A stretch of 50,591 nt of DNA from an uncultured Lachnospiraceae bacterium (GCA_949738465.1 CATJBQ010000106.1:1-50591), one strand, 5' to 3'. Counted from the stretch's first letter, positions 29,308 to 37,248 are shown. The notes: generated by a model from the sequence alone, not told the origin. Made by a program: numbers and translations.

Positions 29308-29350
29308 TTTGTCATAATTTTTTTCATTTTTCTCTTTACATTATGACAAA
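29308..29350. promoter_or_regulatory. Operator-like inverted repeat upstream of the Xre operon
   Basis: TTTGTCATAAT (29308-29318) is the exact reverse complement of ATTATGACAAA (29340-29350); the half-site centres are 32 bp apart, about three helical turns. A third degenerate half, TTGTGTATAAT, overlaps the -10 box (29352-29362). The right half-site sits between -35 and -10, the usual place for an autoregulating Xre repressor. Confidence 0.6.
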
Positions 29351-29362
29351 CTTGTGTATAAT
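29335..29362 (+). promoter_or_regulatory. Promoter of the Xre-ImmA-PIN operon
   Basis: TTTACA at 29335-29340 and a perfect TATAAT at 29357-29362 are separated by 16 bp. The start codon of the Xre gene is 61 bp beyond the -10 box. The surrounding sequence is markedly more AT-rich than neighbouring genes. Confidence 0.8.
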
Positions 29363-29423
29363 AAATAATAAGTAGTAAGATATCATGCAACGCTTTGAAT
29401 GCGAACGCGAAGGAGGATCACAA

Positions 29424-29774
29424 ATGGCTGCGAACCTGTCCCATGTCGGTCTTAGGATCAAGCATCTGCGCGAGGAGGCCGGTCTCACCCAGAAGCAGAT
29501 CGCGGATTTTTTATCGGTTGACCAGAGCCTGATCTCCAAGTTTGAGAAGGGAGAACGCTCCTTAAGCTCCGATCTTTTGCACCAGCTCTCGGCGCTCTTT
29601 TGCTGCCCGGTGTCATCGTTCCTTAAGGAGGATGCGGTCCTCCCGGCTTATACCATCGCCTTCCGGACCACCGCGATGGACACGGAGGATCTCTGTGCCC
29701 TGACGGCCATCAACCGGATCGCATTGAACCAGTTTCAGATGGATCAGCTTCAAGGAGGGACCGCCCATGATTGA
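29424..29774 (+). CDS. Xre-family helix-turn-helix regulator
   Basis: A 116-residue DNA-binding protein. The helix-turn-helix is at about residues 10-62: IKHLREEAGLTQKQIADFL, then VDQSLISKFEKGERSLSSD, a textbook Cro/C1 pattern. The remaining 50 residues have no recognised domain and may bind the metallopeptidase. The start is ATG 29424, after AGGAGG at 29411-29416; an in-frame ATG at 29385 lacks a ribosome site. It overlaps the next gene by 8 bp. It most likely represses its own promoter through the TTGTCATAAT sites and is the antitoxin-like or repressor partner of the metallopeptidase. Confidence 0.9.
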   Translation: MAANLSHVGLRIKHLREEAGLTQKQIADFLSVDQSLISKFEKGERSLSSDLLHQLSALFCCPVSSFLKEDAVLPAYTIAFRTTAMDTEDLCALTAINRIALNQFQMDQLQGGTAHD

Positions 29775-30522
29775 TAAGTTGGAGCTTTGCAGTAAGGCCT
29801 CCAGTATCCGGAGGCATCTCGGGGAGGATGTATCCTCCCCCATCAATATTTTTTCCCTGGCCCAGTCCATTCCTTCCCTTACCCTGATCTTCTATCCCCT
29901 GGGGAAGAATATCAGCGGCGCATGCTTTCGCAGTGAGCATTCCTCTCTGATCGCCATCAATTCCGCCATGTCGGTGGGACGCCAGCGCTATTCCCTGGCC
30001 CATGAGCTGTACCATCTGCATTTTGACCGGGACAGCGCTTCCACCATCTGCTCCAGCCGGATTGGCGGCGGCAATGAGAATGAGAAGAATGCCGACCAGT
30101 TCGCCTCCTATTTTCTGATGCCCCCTTCCGCCTTGTACGAAGCGATCCACAGGTATCAGGGTACCTCCGGCAGGTCTCTTTCCTTAGAGGAGATCATCCG
30201 CCTGGAGCAGTATTTCGGTATCAGCCACCAGGCCATGCTGATCCGCCTGGTGGAGGAGGGAGCGCTTTCGTCTGCCGAAGCGGCGTCCATGCAGTCAGGG
30301 ATCATCCACACGGCTGCCCGGCTGGGCTATGACCTGTCCCTCTACCGGCCCTCCCCCAAGGAGCGGCAGATGACGGTCTTGGGACATTATATCTGCCAGG
30401 CCCGGAACCTGCTTGAGGCGGATCTGATCTCTGTGGGAAAATACGAAGAACTGTTGTTAGACGCCTTTCGCGATGACATTGTCTACGGCGAAGAACCAGA
30501 AGGGGGGATTGTGATTGACTGA
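29767..30522 (+). CDS. ImmA/IrrE-family metallopeptidase (COG2856)
   Basis: A 251-residue predicted zinc protease. The motif HELYH at residues 79-83 (within SLAHELYHLHFD) supplies the metal ligands and catalytic Glu80; a downstream EKNADQFASYFLMP gives the third acidic ligand and the family's FA.xFLMP signature. ImmA of ICEBs1 cleaves an Xre-type repressor, and IrrE/DdrO works the same way in Deinococcus, so the upstream Xre protein is the likely substrate. It overlaps both neighbours by 8 bp, so the three genes form one coupled operon. Confidence 0.92.
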   Translation: MIDKLELCSKASSIRRHLGEDVSSPINIFSLAQSIPSLTLIFYPLGKNISGACFRSEHSSLIAINSAMSVGRQRYSLAHELYHLHFDRDSASTICSSRIGGGNENEKNADQFASYFLMPPSALYEAIHRYQGTSGRSLSLEEIIRLEQYFGISHQAMLIRLVEEGALSSAEAASMQSGIIHTAARLGYDLSLYRPSPKERQMTVLGHYICQARNLLEADLISVGKYEELLLDAFRDDIVYGEEPEGGIVID

Positions 30523-31045
30523 CTTGCTTTTCTTTGATACGGATTGTCTGTCCGCGTTTTTGTGGGTAAGGCGCGAGGGCCTGCTGCCCCGGCTCTATCC
30601 GGGTGGCGTGATCATCCCCCGCCCGGTATACCGGGAGCTTAGCCGCCCCGGCGCCCCCCACTTAAGACAGCGTCTTGATGCACTTCTTACCCAGCATCTC
30701 GTATCCATCCAGGATATCGCCATCGATTCCGAAGCATACGCCACCTACTATCAATTAACCGAAGCCCCGGCCCCGGGACACAAGATCATCGGAAGCGGGG
30801 AGGCCGCCTCCATTGCCCTTGCCCGGGAGCAGGGCGGGATTGTGGCCAGCAATAATCTTAAGGACATCCAGACTTACATCGCAAAATACCGGCTGAAGCA
30901 TACCACCACCGGCGCCATTCTTGCAGATGCCTACCGGCGCAGTGAACTTACCTTAGAAGAGGGGGATGCCATCTGGGCCGCCATGCTGGCCAAGCGCAGG
31001 CGTCTTGGCGCTCCTTCCTTTCACGAATTTCTCCGGCTCCGTTAG
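30515..31045 (+). CDS. PIN-domain-like protein, third gene of an Xre-ImmA operon
   Basis: A 176-residue protein with a PIN-like fold. Acidic residues stand at the expected first and second positions (FFDTDCLSAFL near the N-terminus, then VYRELSR and GSGEAASIALA), but the third-position aspartates are replaced by Asn in VASNNLKD. PIN proteins are usually metal-dependent RNases such as VapC toxins; activity here is uncertain. The start is TTG 30515, overlapping the ImmA stop, with AGGGGGGA 6 bases before it. No VapB-type antitoxin is adjacent, so control may come from the Xre/ImmA pair. Confidence 0.75.
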   Translation: MTDLLFFDTDCLSAFLWVRREGLLPRLYPGGVIIPRPVYRELSRPGAPHLRQRLDALLTQHLVSIQDIAIDSEAYATYYQLTEAPAPGHKIIGSGEAASIALAREQGGIVASNNLKDIQTYIAKYRLKHTTTGAILADAYRRSELTLEEGDAIWAAMLAKRRRLGAPSFHEFLRLR

Positions 31046-31057
31046 AACATATGTTCT
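31044..31057. promoter_or_regulatory. LexA-box-like palindrome / weak terminator stem
   Basis: AGAACATATGTTCT is a perfect 14-bp palindrome whose core GAACATATGTTC fits the Bacillus-type LexA box GAAC-N4-GTTC. It overlaps the stop of the PIN gene and is followed by six T, so it could also be a weak AGAAC/GTTCT terminator hairpin. A second palindrome TCACGATCGTGA follows at 31062-31073. It lies between convergent genes, not at a promoter. Confidence 0.35.
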
Positions 31058-31089
31058 TTTTTCACGATCGTGATTCAGCCGCTCCTGTA

Positions 31090-31986
31090 CTATCCTTGTT
31101 TTTCCAGCGTCACCGTAATCTCCAGCCGTCCGTCCCTGTACCGGGCGCCGATGCTGCCTCCCATCCCCTGGGTCAGTTCCCTGGCGATGGCAAGCCCCAG
31201 GCCTGTGGAATGGTCTCCGGTTTCCACGGTATAGTAGCGCTGGAAGATCTGCTCCACCAAAACCGGCGTCAGCCCTTTGGCCTGGTTGGAGAACGTGATC
31301 CTGCCTTCCTCCGTCAGGGTAACGGAAAAATCGCCGTCACTGTATTTGAGACCGTTACTGATGATATTCCCAAAGATCCGGCCAAGGGCTGATGCTTCCC
31401 CGTAAATCTTCACCGGGGTGTCCGGAAGCCGGATCCTGGGCGTAATCCCTTTTTTCTGAAAAGCGCCATAGTAAGAGAGCAGGCTTTCCTCCAGCAGCCC
31501 GTTTACATCCAGAAGCTTTCCCTGCCCCCCGGACTTTCCTTTTTCCTCTGCGCCACCCGCCACCAGGGTATAGGTGAAAAGCTCCTGGGTCAACTGGGTC
31601 AGCGTTTCCGTGCGGTTGCGAATAAAGTCCAGGTACCGCGCCACCGTTTCGGACTGGGGCTCCCCCTCCAGAAGATCCAGGTAACCGCTGATGGCGGTTA
31701 AGGGCGTGCGCAGGTCATGGGAAATATTGGCCATCTCCTCCTTCAGGCGCTGATCCCCAGTCTGGAACCGGCGGCGCTCTGCGCGTAGCAGCTTCAACTG
31801 CTCATTGAGATCGGACGCTAAGCGCCGCACATGGCGGTCCCGGGAGGAAAGAAAGAGCAGGTTGTTGGTGTCGCTTACAAGCCGCTCCCCAAGCTGTTTA
31901 CGGATCTCATCCACACTCTTCTCAAGCAGATAGATTTTTCCTGCCAGCAGGATCACCGCCACTGCCAGCGCCAGACTAAGCATCAT
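31090..31986 (-). CDS. Sensor histidine kinase with minimal sensing region
   Basis: A 298-residue kinase. A single N-terminal membrane helix (MLSLALAVAVILLAGKIYLL) leads into a coiled segment (residues 25-85), then the dimerisation/phospho-acceptor domain with ISHDLRTPLTAISGYLD near 90-105, then the ATPase domain with N-box IFGNIISNGLKYS and G-box HSTGLGLAIA. There is no extracellular domain, so the input must come through the membrane or a partner, most likely the adjacent ABC permease. It is the last gene of the ABC operon; its partner response regulator is upstream at 33842. The ATG follows the permease stop by 2 bp, with only a distant AAAGGA. Confidence 0.92.
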   Translation of the reverse strand: MMLSLALAVAVILLAGKIYLLEKSVDEIRKQLGERLVSDTNNLLFLSSRDRHVRRLASDLNEQLKLLRAERRRFQTGDQRLKEEMANISHDLRTPLTAISGYLDLLEGEPQSETVARYLDFIRNRTETLTQLTQELFTYTLVAGGAEEKGKSGGQGKLLDVNGLLEESLLSYYGAFQKKGITPRIRLPDTPVKIYGEASALGRIFGNIISNGLKYSDGDFSVTLTEEGRITFSNQAKGLTPVLVEQIFQRYYTVETGDHSTGLGLAIARELTQGMGGSIGARYRDGRLEITVTLEKQG

Positions 31987-31988
31987 TG

Positions 31989-32822
31989 TTATTTCAAATC
32001 CTTTCGTTGGAACAGGAGGATTCCTCCGCCTGCCGTCAATACCACCCAGACCACATCATAGAGGACCAATGTCCGGTCATTATCGCTTTCCTCCATCATA
32101 CGGCTGTTGGCCAGGATCTGGCCGCCCGGCAGGAACTGATCCAGAAATTCATAGAATTTGCGTTTCGTCCCCCGCAGATACTTGGGGTTCGGCTGGGGAT
32201 CCGTCTCTACAAATTCCCCGTCGACGCTCATCTCATAATGGCTCTCCATTTCCGGCGCCATCAGGCACTGCTTCACCACAAGACCCACCATGAAGAAGCC
32301 AAACACCAGAAGGATACTGACCGCCACCGTAAAGGCTTTGCTGTGGCAGAGCATTCCGATCAAAGTAAAAATTGCCGCAAAGGCCAGGATCATAAAAAAG
32401 GTACAAAGCGTATGGGTAACTACAGAAAGCACCGGCACTCTGAGGCCGAACATGGGAATCCCAAGGGCCAGGCTTACCAGAAGGTTCGCCAGAGAAAACA
32501 GCAGTCCTGCCGCCCCGCATACCATAAGGTTTGCCAGATAAATATGGCTCCTCCTCTGCCCCACAATCAGCTTGTTGCGCAAGGTTCCATCGCTGTATTC
32601 CGTCCCCAGGAACATACTGAGAAACACGGACATCACAATGGGGCCAAAGACACCGTAAACATAAAGCACATTTTCCAGGTGGTTTTCCACCCCATACTGC
32701 AGATGCTCCACATACAGCATGGACAGTTCAAAGGCCTGGAGCCCTGCCATCACCGCCATCCCGATCCAGAACAGCTTATCCCTCCACAACCGTGCAAAAT
32801 TAGCCGCCAACAGGTTACGCAT
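31989..32822 (-). CDS. ABC-2-type transporter permease
   Basis: A 277-residue membrane protein with about six helices, starting MRNLLAANFARLWRDKLFWIG, the typical opening of ABC-2 permeases of the bacitracin/lantibiotic export type. A large outside loop follows helix 4 (about residues 185-235). I place the start at ATG 32822, after GGGAGGTGA; this overlaps the end of the ATPase gene by 8 bp. The in-frame extension to 32909 has no ribosome site. It forms the exporter with the ATPase at 32815. Confidence 0.88.
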   Translation of the reverse strand: MRNLLAANFARLWRDKLFWIGMAVMAGLQAFELSMLYVEHLQYGVENHLENVLYVYGVFGPIVMSVFLSMFLGTEYSDGTLRNKLIVGQRRSHIYLANLMVCGAAGLLFSLANLLVSLALGIPMFGLRVPVLSVVTHTLCTFFMILAFAAIFTLIGMLCHSKAFTVAVSILLVFGFFMVGLVVKQCLMAPEMESHYEMSVDGEFVETDPQPNPKYLRGTKRKFYEFLDQFLPGGQILANSRMMEESDNDRTLVLYDVVWVVLTAGGGILLFQRKDLK

Positions 32823-33729
32823 GACTCTCACCTCCCACCAGATTGATGTAATAATTCTCCAGGCTCTCCTCCCGCTCCCGCAGAGACAGGATGTCGCAGC
32901 CCGCCTCATGCAGCGCCAGCGTCAGATCTGTCACAGAAATCTTCCCGTAAATCTCCAGCTCGCTTTCAGACTTCACCTGGTACTCCAGTTTCTTACGGTC
33001 CAATACCTGGCAGGCCGCCTTAGCGGAGGATACCGTCAGGCAGACGCTCTTCTGGCAGGCCTGCTCCAGCTCCTTAGCGCTTAACTCCTTCACCAGCGTC
33101 CCCTGGTCGATAAACCCGTAATGGGTGGCCAGCCTGGAAAGCTCATCCAGGATATGGCTGGAGATCAGCACCGTAATCTGGCGCTCCCGGTTCAGCTTTA
33201 AAATCAGTTCCCGCATCTCCACGATCCCCTGGGGATCTAATCCGTTCACGGGCTCATCCAGCACCAGGAAATCCGGATTCCCCGCCAGGGAAATGGCAAT
33301 GCCCATCCGCTGGCGCATTCCCAGGGAAAAATTCTTCACCTTCTTTTTCCCGGTGCCCGCAAGGCCCACCAGCTCCAAAAGATCGTTGATTCCCGAAAAA
33401 TCCGGCATTCCTAAAATCCGGTACTGTTCCTTCAGATTCTCCTCCGCCGTCATGTTCAGATAAATGGAGGGCGTCTCCACCACCGCTCCCATCCTGCGCC
33501 GGATTGAAACAATCTCCTTCTGGTTCTGGTCCACGCCGTACAACTGGTAGCTCCCTCCCGTGGGATTCTGCAGCCCGCAGATAATGCGGATCAGCGTTGT
33601 CTTTCCCGCCCCGTTTTTGCCCACAAAGCCGTAGATGGCTCCCTTGGGCACATGCATGTTAAGATCCTTTAGTGCCTGGAACCTGCCATAGGTCTTCGTA
33701 AGACGGCTGGTTGTCAAACAATATTCCAT
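32815..33729 (-). CDS. ABC transporter ATP-binding protein (exporter)
   Basis: A 304-residue ATPase. Walker A GKNGAGKTT is near residue 40, the signature FSLGMRQRM near 133, Walker B FLVLDEPVNGLDP near 155, and the switch His in ISSHIL near 190. The C-terminal 85 residues are the extra domain typical of BcrA-like drug exporters. The start is ATG 33729, 8 bases after AAAGGAGA. With the permease and kinase it makes a stress-response or antimicrobial-peptide export operon, controlled by the response regulator encoded just upstream. Substrate unknown. Confidence 0.93.
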   Translation of the reverse strand: MEYCLTTSRLTKTYGRFQALKDLNMHVPKGAIYGFVGKNGAGKTTLIRIICGLQNPTGGSYQLYGVDQNQKEIVSIRRRMGAVVETPSIYLNMTAEENLKEQYRILGMPDFSGINDLLELVGLAGTGKKKVKNFSLGMRQRMGIAISLAGNPDFLVLDEPVNGLDPQGIVEMRELILKLNRERQITVLISSHILDELSRLATHYGFIDQGTLVKELSAKELEQACQKSVCLTVSSAKAACQVLDRKKLEYQVKSESELEIYGKISVTDLTLALHEAGCDILSLREREESLENYYINLVGGESHA

Positions 33730-33777
33730 GATTTCTGTCTCCTTTCTTGAAAAGGGCACATCACATTCTGCCCTTCA

Positions 33778-33831
33778 CCTATACCTTACCAGAAAAGCAT
33801 TCAGAAACCGGTTAAGGAAATCCTTCAGAAA
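33778..33831 (-). promoter_or_regulatory. Promoter region with direct repeats upstream of the ABC-kinase operon
   Basis: On the minus strand TATAGG (33783-33778) is a possible -10 box. Just upstream lie TTTTCTGG (33796-33789), TTTCTGAA (33807-33800), TTTCCTTA and TTTCTGAA (33831-33824). Neighbouring units within each pair start about 11 bp apart, the spacing bound by OmpR-type dimers. They are probably the target of the response regulator at 33842. Confidence 0.5.
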
Positions 33832-33841
33832 TCGTATAGAT

Positions 33842-34552
33842 TCAAGTTTTAACCAGCCGGAACCCGATCCCCCAGACAGCCTCGATGTACTCCTTCGGTG
33901 AATTTTCCCGAAGCTTCCTGCGCAGATTGCTGATATGGACCTTCAGGGTATTCTCGGTACAGTCCGGCGTTTCTTCACTGATGGCCGTAAGAATGGTGCT
34001 GCGGGATAAACCCCTGCCGTTCTGCTCCATCAGAAGCTTTAAAATGGCATATTCGGTTCTGGTAAGATGCACCGGATTTCCATTCACCCACAGCCTGTGG
34101 GATTCGGTATCCAGCACAAGCTCCCCGGCCTTCAGCCCCACAGAGGAATCCACATCATCAAACATTTGTTCTTTTCTTTGTCTCCCTTCCCCCGTCCGCA
34201 GCTCCGCCTCCCGAAGCTGCACCGCAATCCGCGCCAGCAGCTCCCGGGTATCAAAGGGCTTGGTCACATAGTCCACCGCTCCCGCCAGAAGCAGGCTCAC
34301 CTTATCCTGCACTCCGGCCCTGGCGCTCATTACAATCACCGGAATCCCGGCAATCTCCGGCAGCACCTGCTCCCCGCTAAGCCCGGGCAGCATCAGGTCC
34401 AGCAGGATCAGATCCGGCGTATGCTGCTGCAAAAGCAACAATGCCTCCGTGCCGGAATAGGCACGAAGGACACTGTAATGTTCCCTTTCCAAAAGCTCTT
34501 TGAGCATGTCTCCAATGTACTCGTCGTCGTCAATGATCGCAATCTGTTTCAT
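33842..34552 (-). CDS. OmpR/PhoB-family response regulator
   Basis: A 236-residue regulator. The receiver domain (1-120) has the acidic pocket in IAIIDDDEY, phospho-acceptor Asp52 in LILLDLMLPG, and the conserved Lys in YVTKPFDTREL. The winged-helix output domain (about 140-235) has ILKLLMEQNGRGLSRSTIL and HISNLRRKLRE, typical of the OmpR family. I use ATG 34552; a GTG at 34561 is possible. It is 14 bp downstream of the foldase gene, so it may be read through from there, with the ABC-kinase operon having its own promoter. It is the likely partner of the kinase at 31090. Confidence 0.93.
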   Translation of the reverse strand: MKQIAIIDDDEYIGDMLKELLEREHYSVLRAYSGTEALLLLQQHTPDLILLDLMLPGLSGEQVLPEIAGIPVIVMSARAGVQDKVSLLLAGAVDYVTKPFDTRELLARIAVQLREAELRTGEGRQRKEQMFDDVDSSVGLKAGELVLDTESHRLWVNGNPVHLTRTEYAILKLLMEQNGRGLSRSTILTAISEETPDCTENTLKVHISNLRRKLRENSPKEYIEAVWGIGFRLVKT

Positions 34553-34566
34553 GTCCGTCACTTTCC

Positions 34567-35562
34567 TTACTCACAATAGCTCTCATAGATATCAAAAAAA
34601 CTGTTGGTCTTAATCTCATCGCTGACCTCAAGCTTCACGCTCTCCCACAGCTCCTCATTAAACACCGAAGGAATCCTGGCAATATACTCCTCATACACAT
34701 CCTCAAAGGCTTCCTTGCGGCGCTTCTCTAAAATCACCTGCTTGTTGGCATCCGTCAGCTCCTGGTTGTAATTGTCGATGCACTTGATCACATAATATCC
34801 GTCCTCAGCCTGGATACAGTCGGTCAGTTCCTCCGGCTGCAGGGCAAAAACGGCGTCCTCCACCGCCTTGGGAAGCTGGCCCCTGCCCAGGCTCATCTCC
34901 ACCTGGCCGCCCTCATTGTAGGTGCCTGCCACTGTCATAAAATCACTGCCGCTCTCTAAGCGTCCCATGACTTCATCCGCCGCTTCCTTCGTGGTGACAA
35001 AGATCCGCTGCACCTCCATCACCCGGGCCTCGTCGTCGCTGACCTCGTCGCTGATCCCGCTGGTCAGATGCCGGTACAGCTTGTTGGCCAGACCATACTG
35101 ACGGTATACCTCCTCCACGTCGCCCTCCGAAATGCCCATGTAGGAAAGCTCCGCCTCGCTTAAGGTATCATAGTAAGCCTTCGCCGCCTCCTGAATCTTC
35201 CTGGCCTCCTCATCGGTCAACGCAATCTCCTGTTCCTCCGCCAGAAAATCCATGCTCATAATCTGGGCCATCTGTGAGAGGGACAGGTCCTTCACATACT
35301 GCTCCAGACTGTTTTCCCCAAAATCATGCTCCCACAGGTTCACGCCGTACACCGTTCCGTAGAGATTCTGGTAATTGGTCAGAAAAATCTTCGCCTGGGC
35401 CAGGGTGCAGCTCTTTCCGTTGATGCTGAACACCTCATCCTCCGCAAGCTCCTTGGAAACCTCCTCCGGCTTCTCCTCCCCGCCGCAGGCGGTTCCTCCC
35501 AGCAGAAGAACCATGCTTAAGGCGGCCAGCGCCATACGTTTTTTCCATCTGTTCGTCTTCAT
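34567..35562 (-). CDS. Peptidyl-prolyl isomerase lipoprotein (PrsA/SurA-like)
   Basis: A 331-residue exported foldase. The signal sequence ends in lipobox GGTAC (Cys26). A helical SurA-N-like chaperone region occupies about 40-180. A rotamase (PpiC-type) domain follows at about 185-275, with VQRIFVTTKEAADEVMGRL, SLGRGQLPKAVEDAVFAL and GYYVIKCID. A helical tail completes the chaperone lobe. It would help exported proteins fold outside the membrane. The start is ATG 35562 with AAGGTGA 5 bases before it; the alternative GTG at 35577 overlaps the upstream gene. Confidence 0.88.
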   Translation of the reverse strand: MKTNRWKKRMALAALSMVLLLGGTACGGEEKPEEVSKELAEDEVFSINGKSCTLAQAKIFLTNYQNLYGTVYGVNLWEHDFGENSLEQYVKDLSLSQMAQIMSMDFLAEEQEIALTDEEARKIQEAAKAYYDTLSEAELSYMGISEGDVEEVYRQYGLANKLYRHLTSGISDEVSDDEARVMEVQRIFVTTKEAADEVMGRLESGSDFMTVAGTYNEGGQVEMSLGRGQLPKAVEDAVFALQPEELTDCIQAEDGYYVIKCIDNYNQELTDANKQVILEKRRKEAFEDVYEEYIARIPSVFNEELWESVKLEVSDEIKTNSFFDIYESYCE

Positions 35563-35573
35563 TGGTATCACCT

Positions 35574-36971
35574 TCACTCCATCTGCTTTAGAATGCTGCG
35601 GGCCACGCTGATGCCGTTGGCCGAAGCCTGCTGCAGGCCGCGGGTAACAGAAGCCCCGTCCCCGATGGCCCGAAGCCCCCGCACATTGGTCTGGAAATCC
35701 GGATCCACCACCACCTTGTTGGAGTAAAACTTCACCTCCACGCCATAGAGCAGCGTCTCGTCGCTGGCAATTCCCGGCGTAACCTTATCCAGGGCCTCTA
35801 ACATCTCCTCAATATCCACCATAATCCGGTGTGGAAATACCAGGGACAGATCCCCCGGCACGGCATCCTTCAGGGTGGGGATCAGGTTGTTGCGGCACAG
35901 CCGTTCCTCGGTGGTCCGCCTTCCCCGCTTAAAATCCCCAAAGGTCTGCACCAGGATCCGGCCGTCACAGAGCATATTGGACAACTGGGCGATCTGCTTG
36001 CCATAGGCAATGGGCGTCTTAAAGGGCTTGGTAAAATTCTTGGACACCAGCAGGGCAAAATTGGTATTGTTGGTCTTAAGCTCCTTAGACTTATAGGCAT
36101 GGCCGTTGACCACCGCCAGTCCGTCGTCATAATACTCCGTAGCCACTTCCCCGGAAGGATTGGTGCAGAAGGTCCGCACCTTATCGTCAAAGGTTGGCGT
36201 ATGATATACCAGCTTGGCCTCATAGAGGTTCTTGTTGAGGAACTCCATCACCTCGTCCCGGACCTCCACCCGCACGCCGATATCAACGGTCCCCACCTCT
36301 GTCTCAACGCCTTTTTCCTGGCAGACATGGGCAAACCAGTCGGCGCCCTCCCGGCCCACCGCACAGACGATCTCCGGCGCCCTATAGGTCTCGTCCTTCT
36401 CCGTTACAACGCCGCAGGCAGCGCCCTCCTCCACCAGGATATCCTTCACCATGGTATTGAACTTCATGGTAATTCCCTGCTTGAGCAGATGCTCCTGCAG
36501 CCGGGCGTAGATCTTGTAGCCCTCCTCGGTTCCCAGATGGCGTATGGGACACTCGATCAGCTTCAGATTGGCGTTGATGGCCTTTTTGCGGATCTCGCGG
36601 ATCTCCGCCTCCCGGTCCACCCCGTACACATTGGTATCGGCGCCAAACTCCAGATAAATCTCATCGGATTCCCTGATCAGCCTCGTGGCCTCCTCATAGC
36701 CCAGAATCTCCGGCAGATGGCCGCCCACATCCGGGGACAGGGACAGCTTCCCGTCGGAAAAAGCGCCGGCTCCCGCGAAGCCCGTGGTGATGGAGCAGGG
36801 CTGGCAGCCCACACACACCTTGGTCTTGCGCTTGGGACACTGACGTTTCTCAATAGGCCTGCCCTTTTCGATCATCAGGATCTTTAAATCCGGCCTGCCG
36901 TGGATCAGCTCATAGGCGCAGAAAATCCCCGAAGGGCCCGCGCCGATGATGATCACATCATACTTTTCCAT
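35574..36971 (-). CDS. FAD-dependent oxidoreductase of the COG2509 family
   Basis: A 465-residue flavoprotein. The N-terminal dinucleotide-binding motif is DVIIIGAGPSGIFCAYEL (residues 5-22), and a second FAD contact is LRAIGDGASVTRGLQQAS near the C-terminus. A cysteine cluster Cys45-X7-Cys53-X2-Cys56-X2-Cys59 follows the first motif and could hold an Fe-S cluster or a redox disulfide. The family is widespread in Clostridia and Bacteroidetes, but its reaction is unknown. The start is ATG 36971, 9 bases after AGGAGG; a TTG two codons earlier is less likely. It follows the small acidic protein gene by 13 bp, probably one transcript. Confidence 0.9.
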   Translation of the reverse strand: MEKYDVIIIGAGPSGIFCAYELIHGRPDLKILMIEKGRPIEKRQCPKRKTKVCVGCQPCSITTGFAGAGAFSDGKLSLSPDVGGHLPEILGYEEATRLIRESDEIYLEFGADTNVYGVDREAEIREIRKKAINANLKLIECPIRHLGTEEGYKIYARLQEHLLKQGITMKFNTMVKDILVEEGAACGVVTEKDETYRAPEIVCAVGREGADWFAHVCQEKGVETEVGTVDIGVRVEVRDEVMEFLNKNLYEAKLVYHTPTFDDKVRTFCTNPSGEVATEYYDDGLAVVNGHAYKSKELKTNNTNFALLVSKNFTKPFKTPIAYGKQIAQLSNMLCDGRILVQTFGDFKRGRRTTEERLCRNNLIPTLKDAVPGDLSLVFPHRIMVDIEEMLEALDKVTPGIASDETLLYGVEVKFYSNKVVVDPDFQTNVRGLRAIGDGASVTRGLQQASANGISVARSILKQME

Positions 36972-36984
36972 ATTCAAAAACCTC

Positions 36985-37248
36985 CTACACTTCCAGGATC
37001 AGAAATCTGCCGTCCGGCAGCTCATGCACTTCCTCCGCTTCCATCAACTGGCGGTCATCCATCTCACACAGATCGGTGCCTTCTTCCTCAAAATACTCCC
37101 GCACATCGCCAATGGTATCGCATACAACCGCCAGACAGTCCTCTAGGAATTCCTCCGCTTCCTCCAGGCTGCCCGCCACCTCTTCGTCAAAAATATCATA
37201 CTGCATCTTCAAAAACGCTTTCAAAACCGCCTCATCGTATTCGTTCAT
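36985..37248 (-). CDS. Small acidic protein of unknown function
   Basis: An 87-residue protein, very rich in Glu and Asp (EEVAGSLEEAEEFLEDCL, YFEEEGTDLCEMDD), predicted largely helical with a short C-terminal beta strand (DGRFLILEV). It has no signal peptide or membrane helix and no recognised motif. A strong AGGAGG precedes the ATG. It is co-oriented with, and 13 bp before, the FAD protein gene, so the two may work together. Confidence 0.8.
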   Translation of the reverse strand: MNEYDEAVLKAFLKMQYDIFDEEVAGSLEEAEEFLEDCLAVVCDTIGDVREYFEEEGTDLCEMDDRQLMEAEEVHELPDGRFLILEV

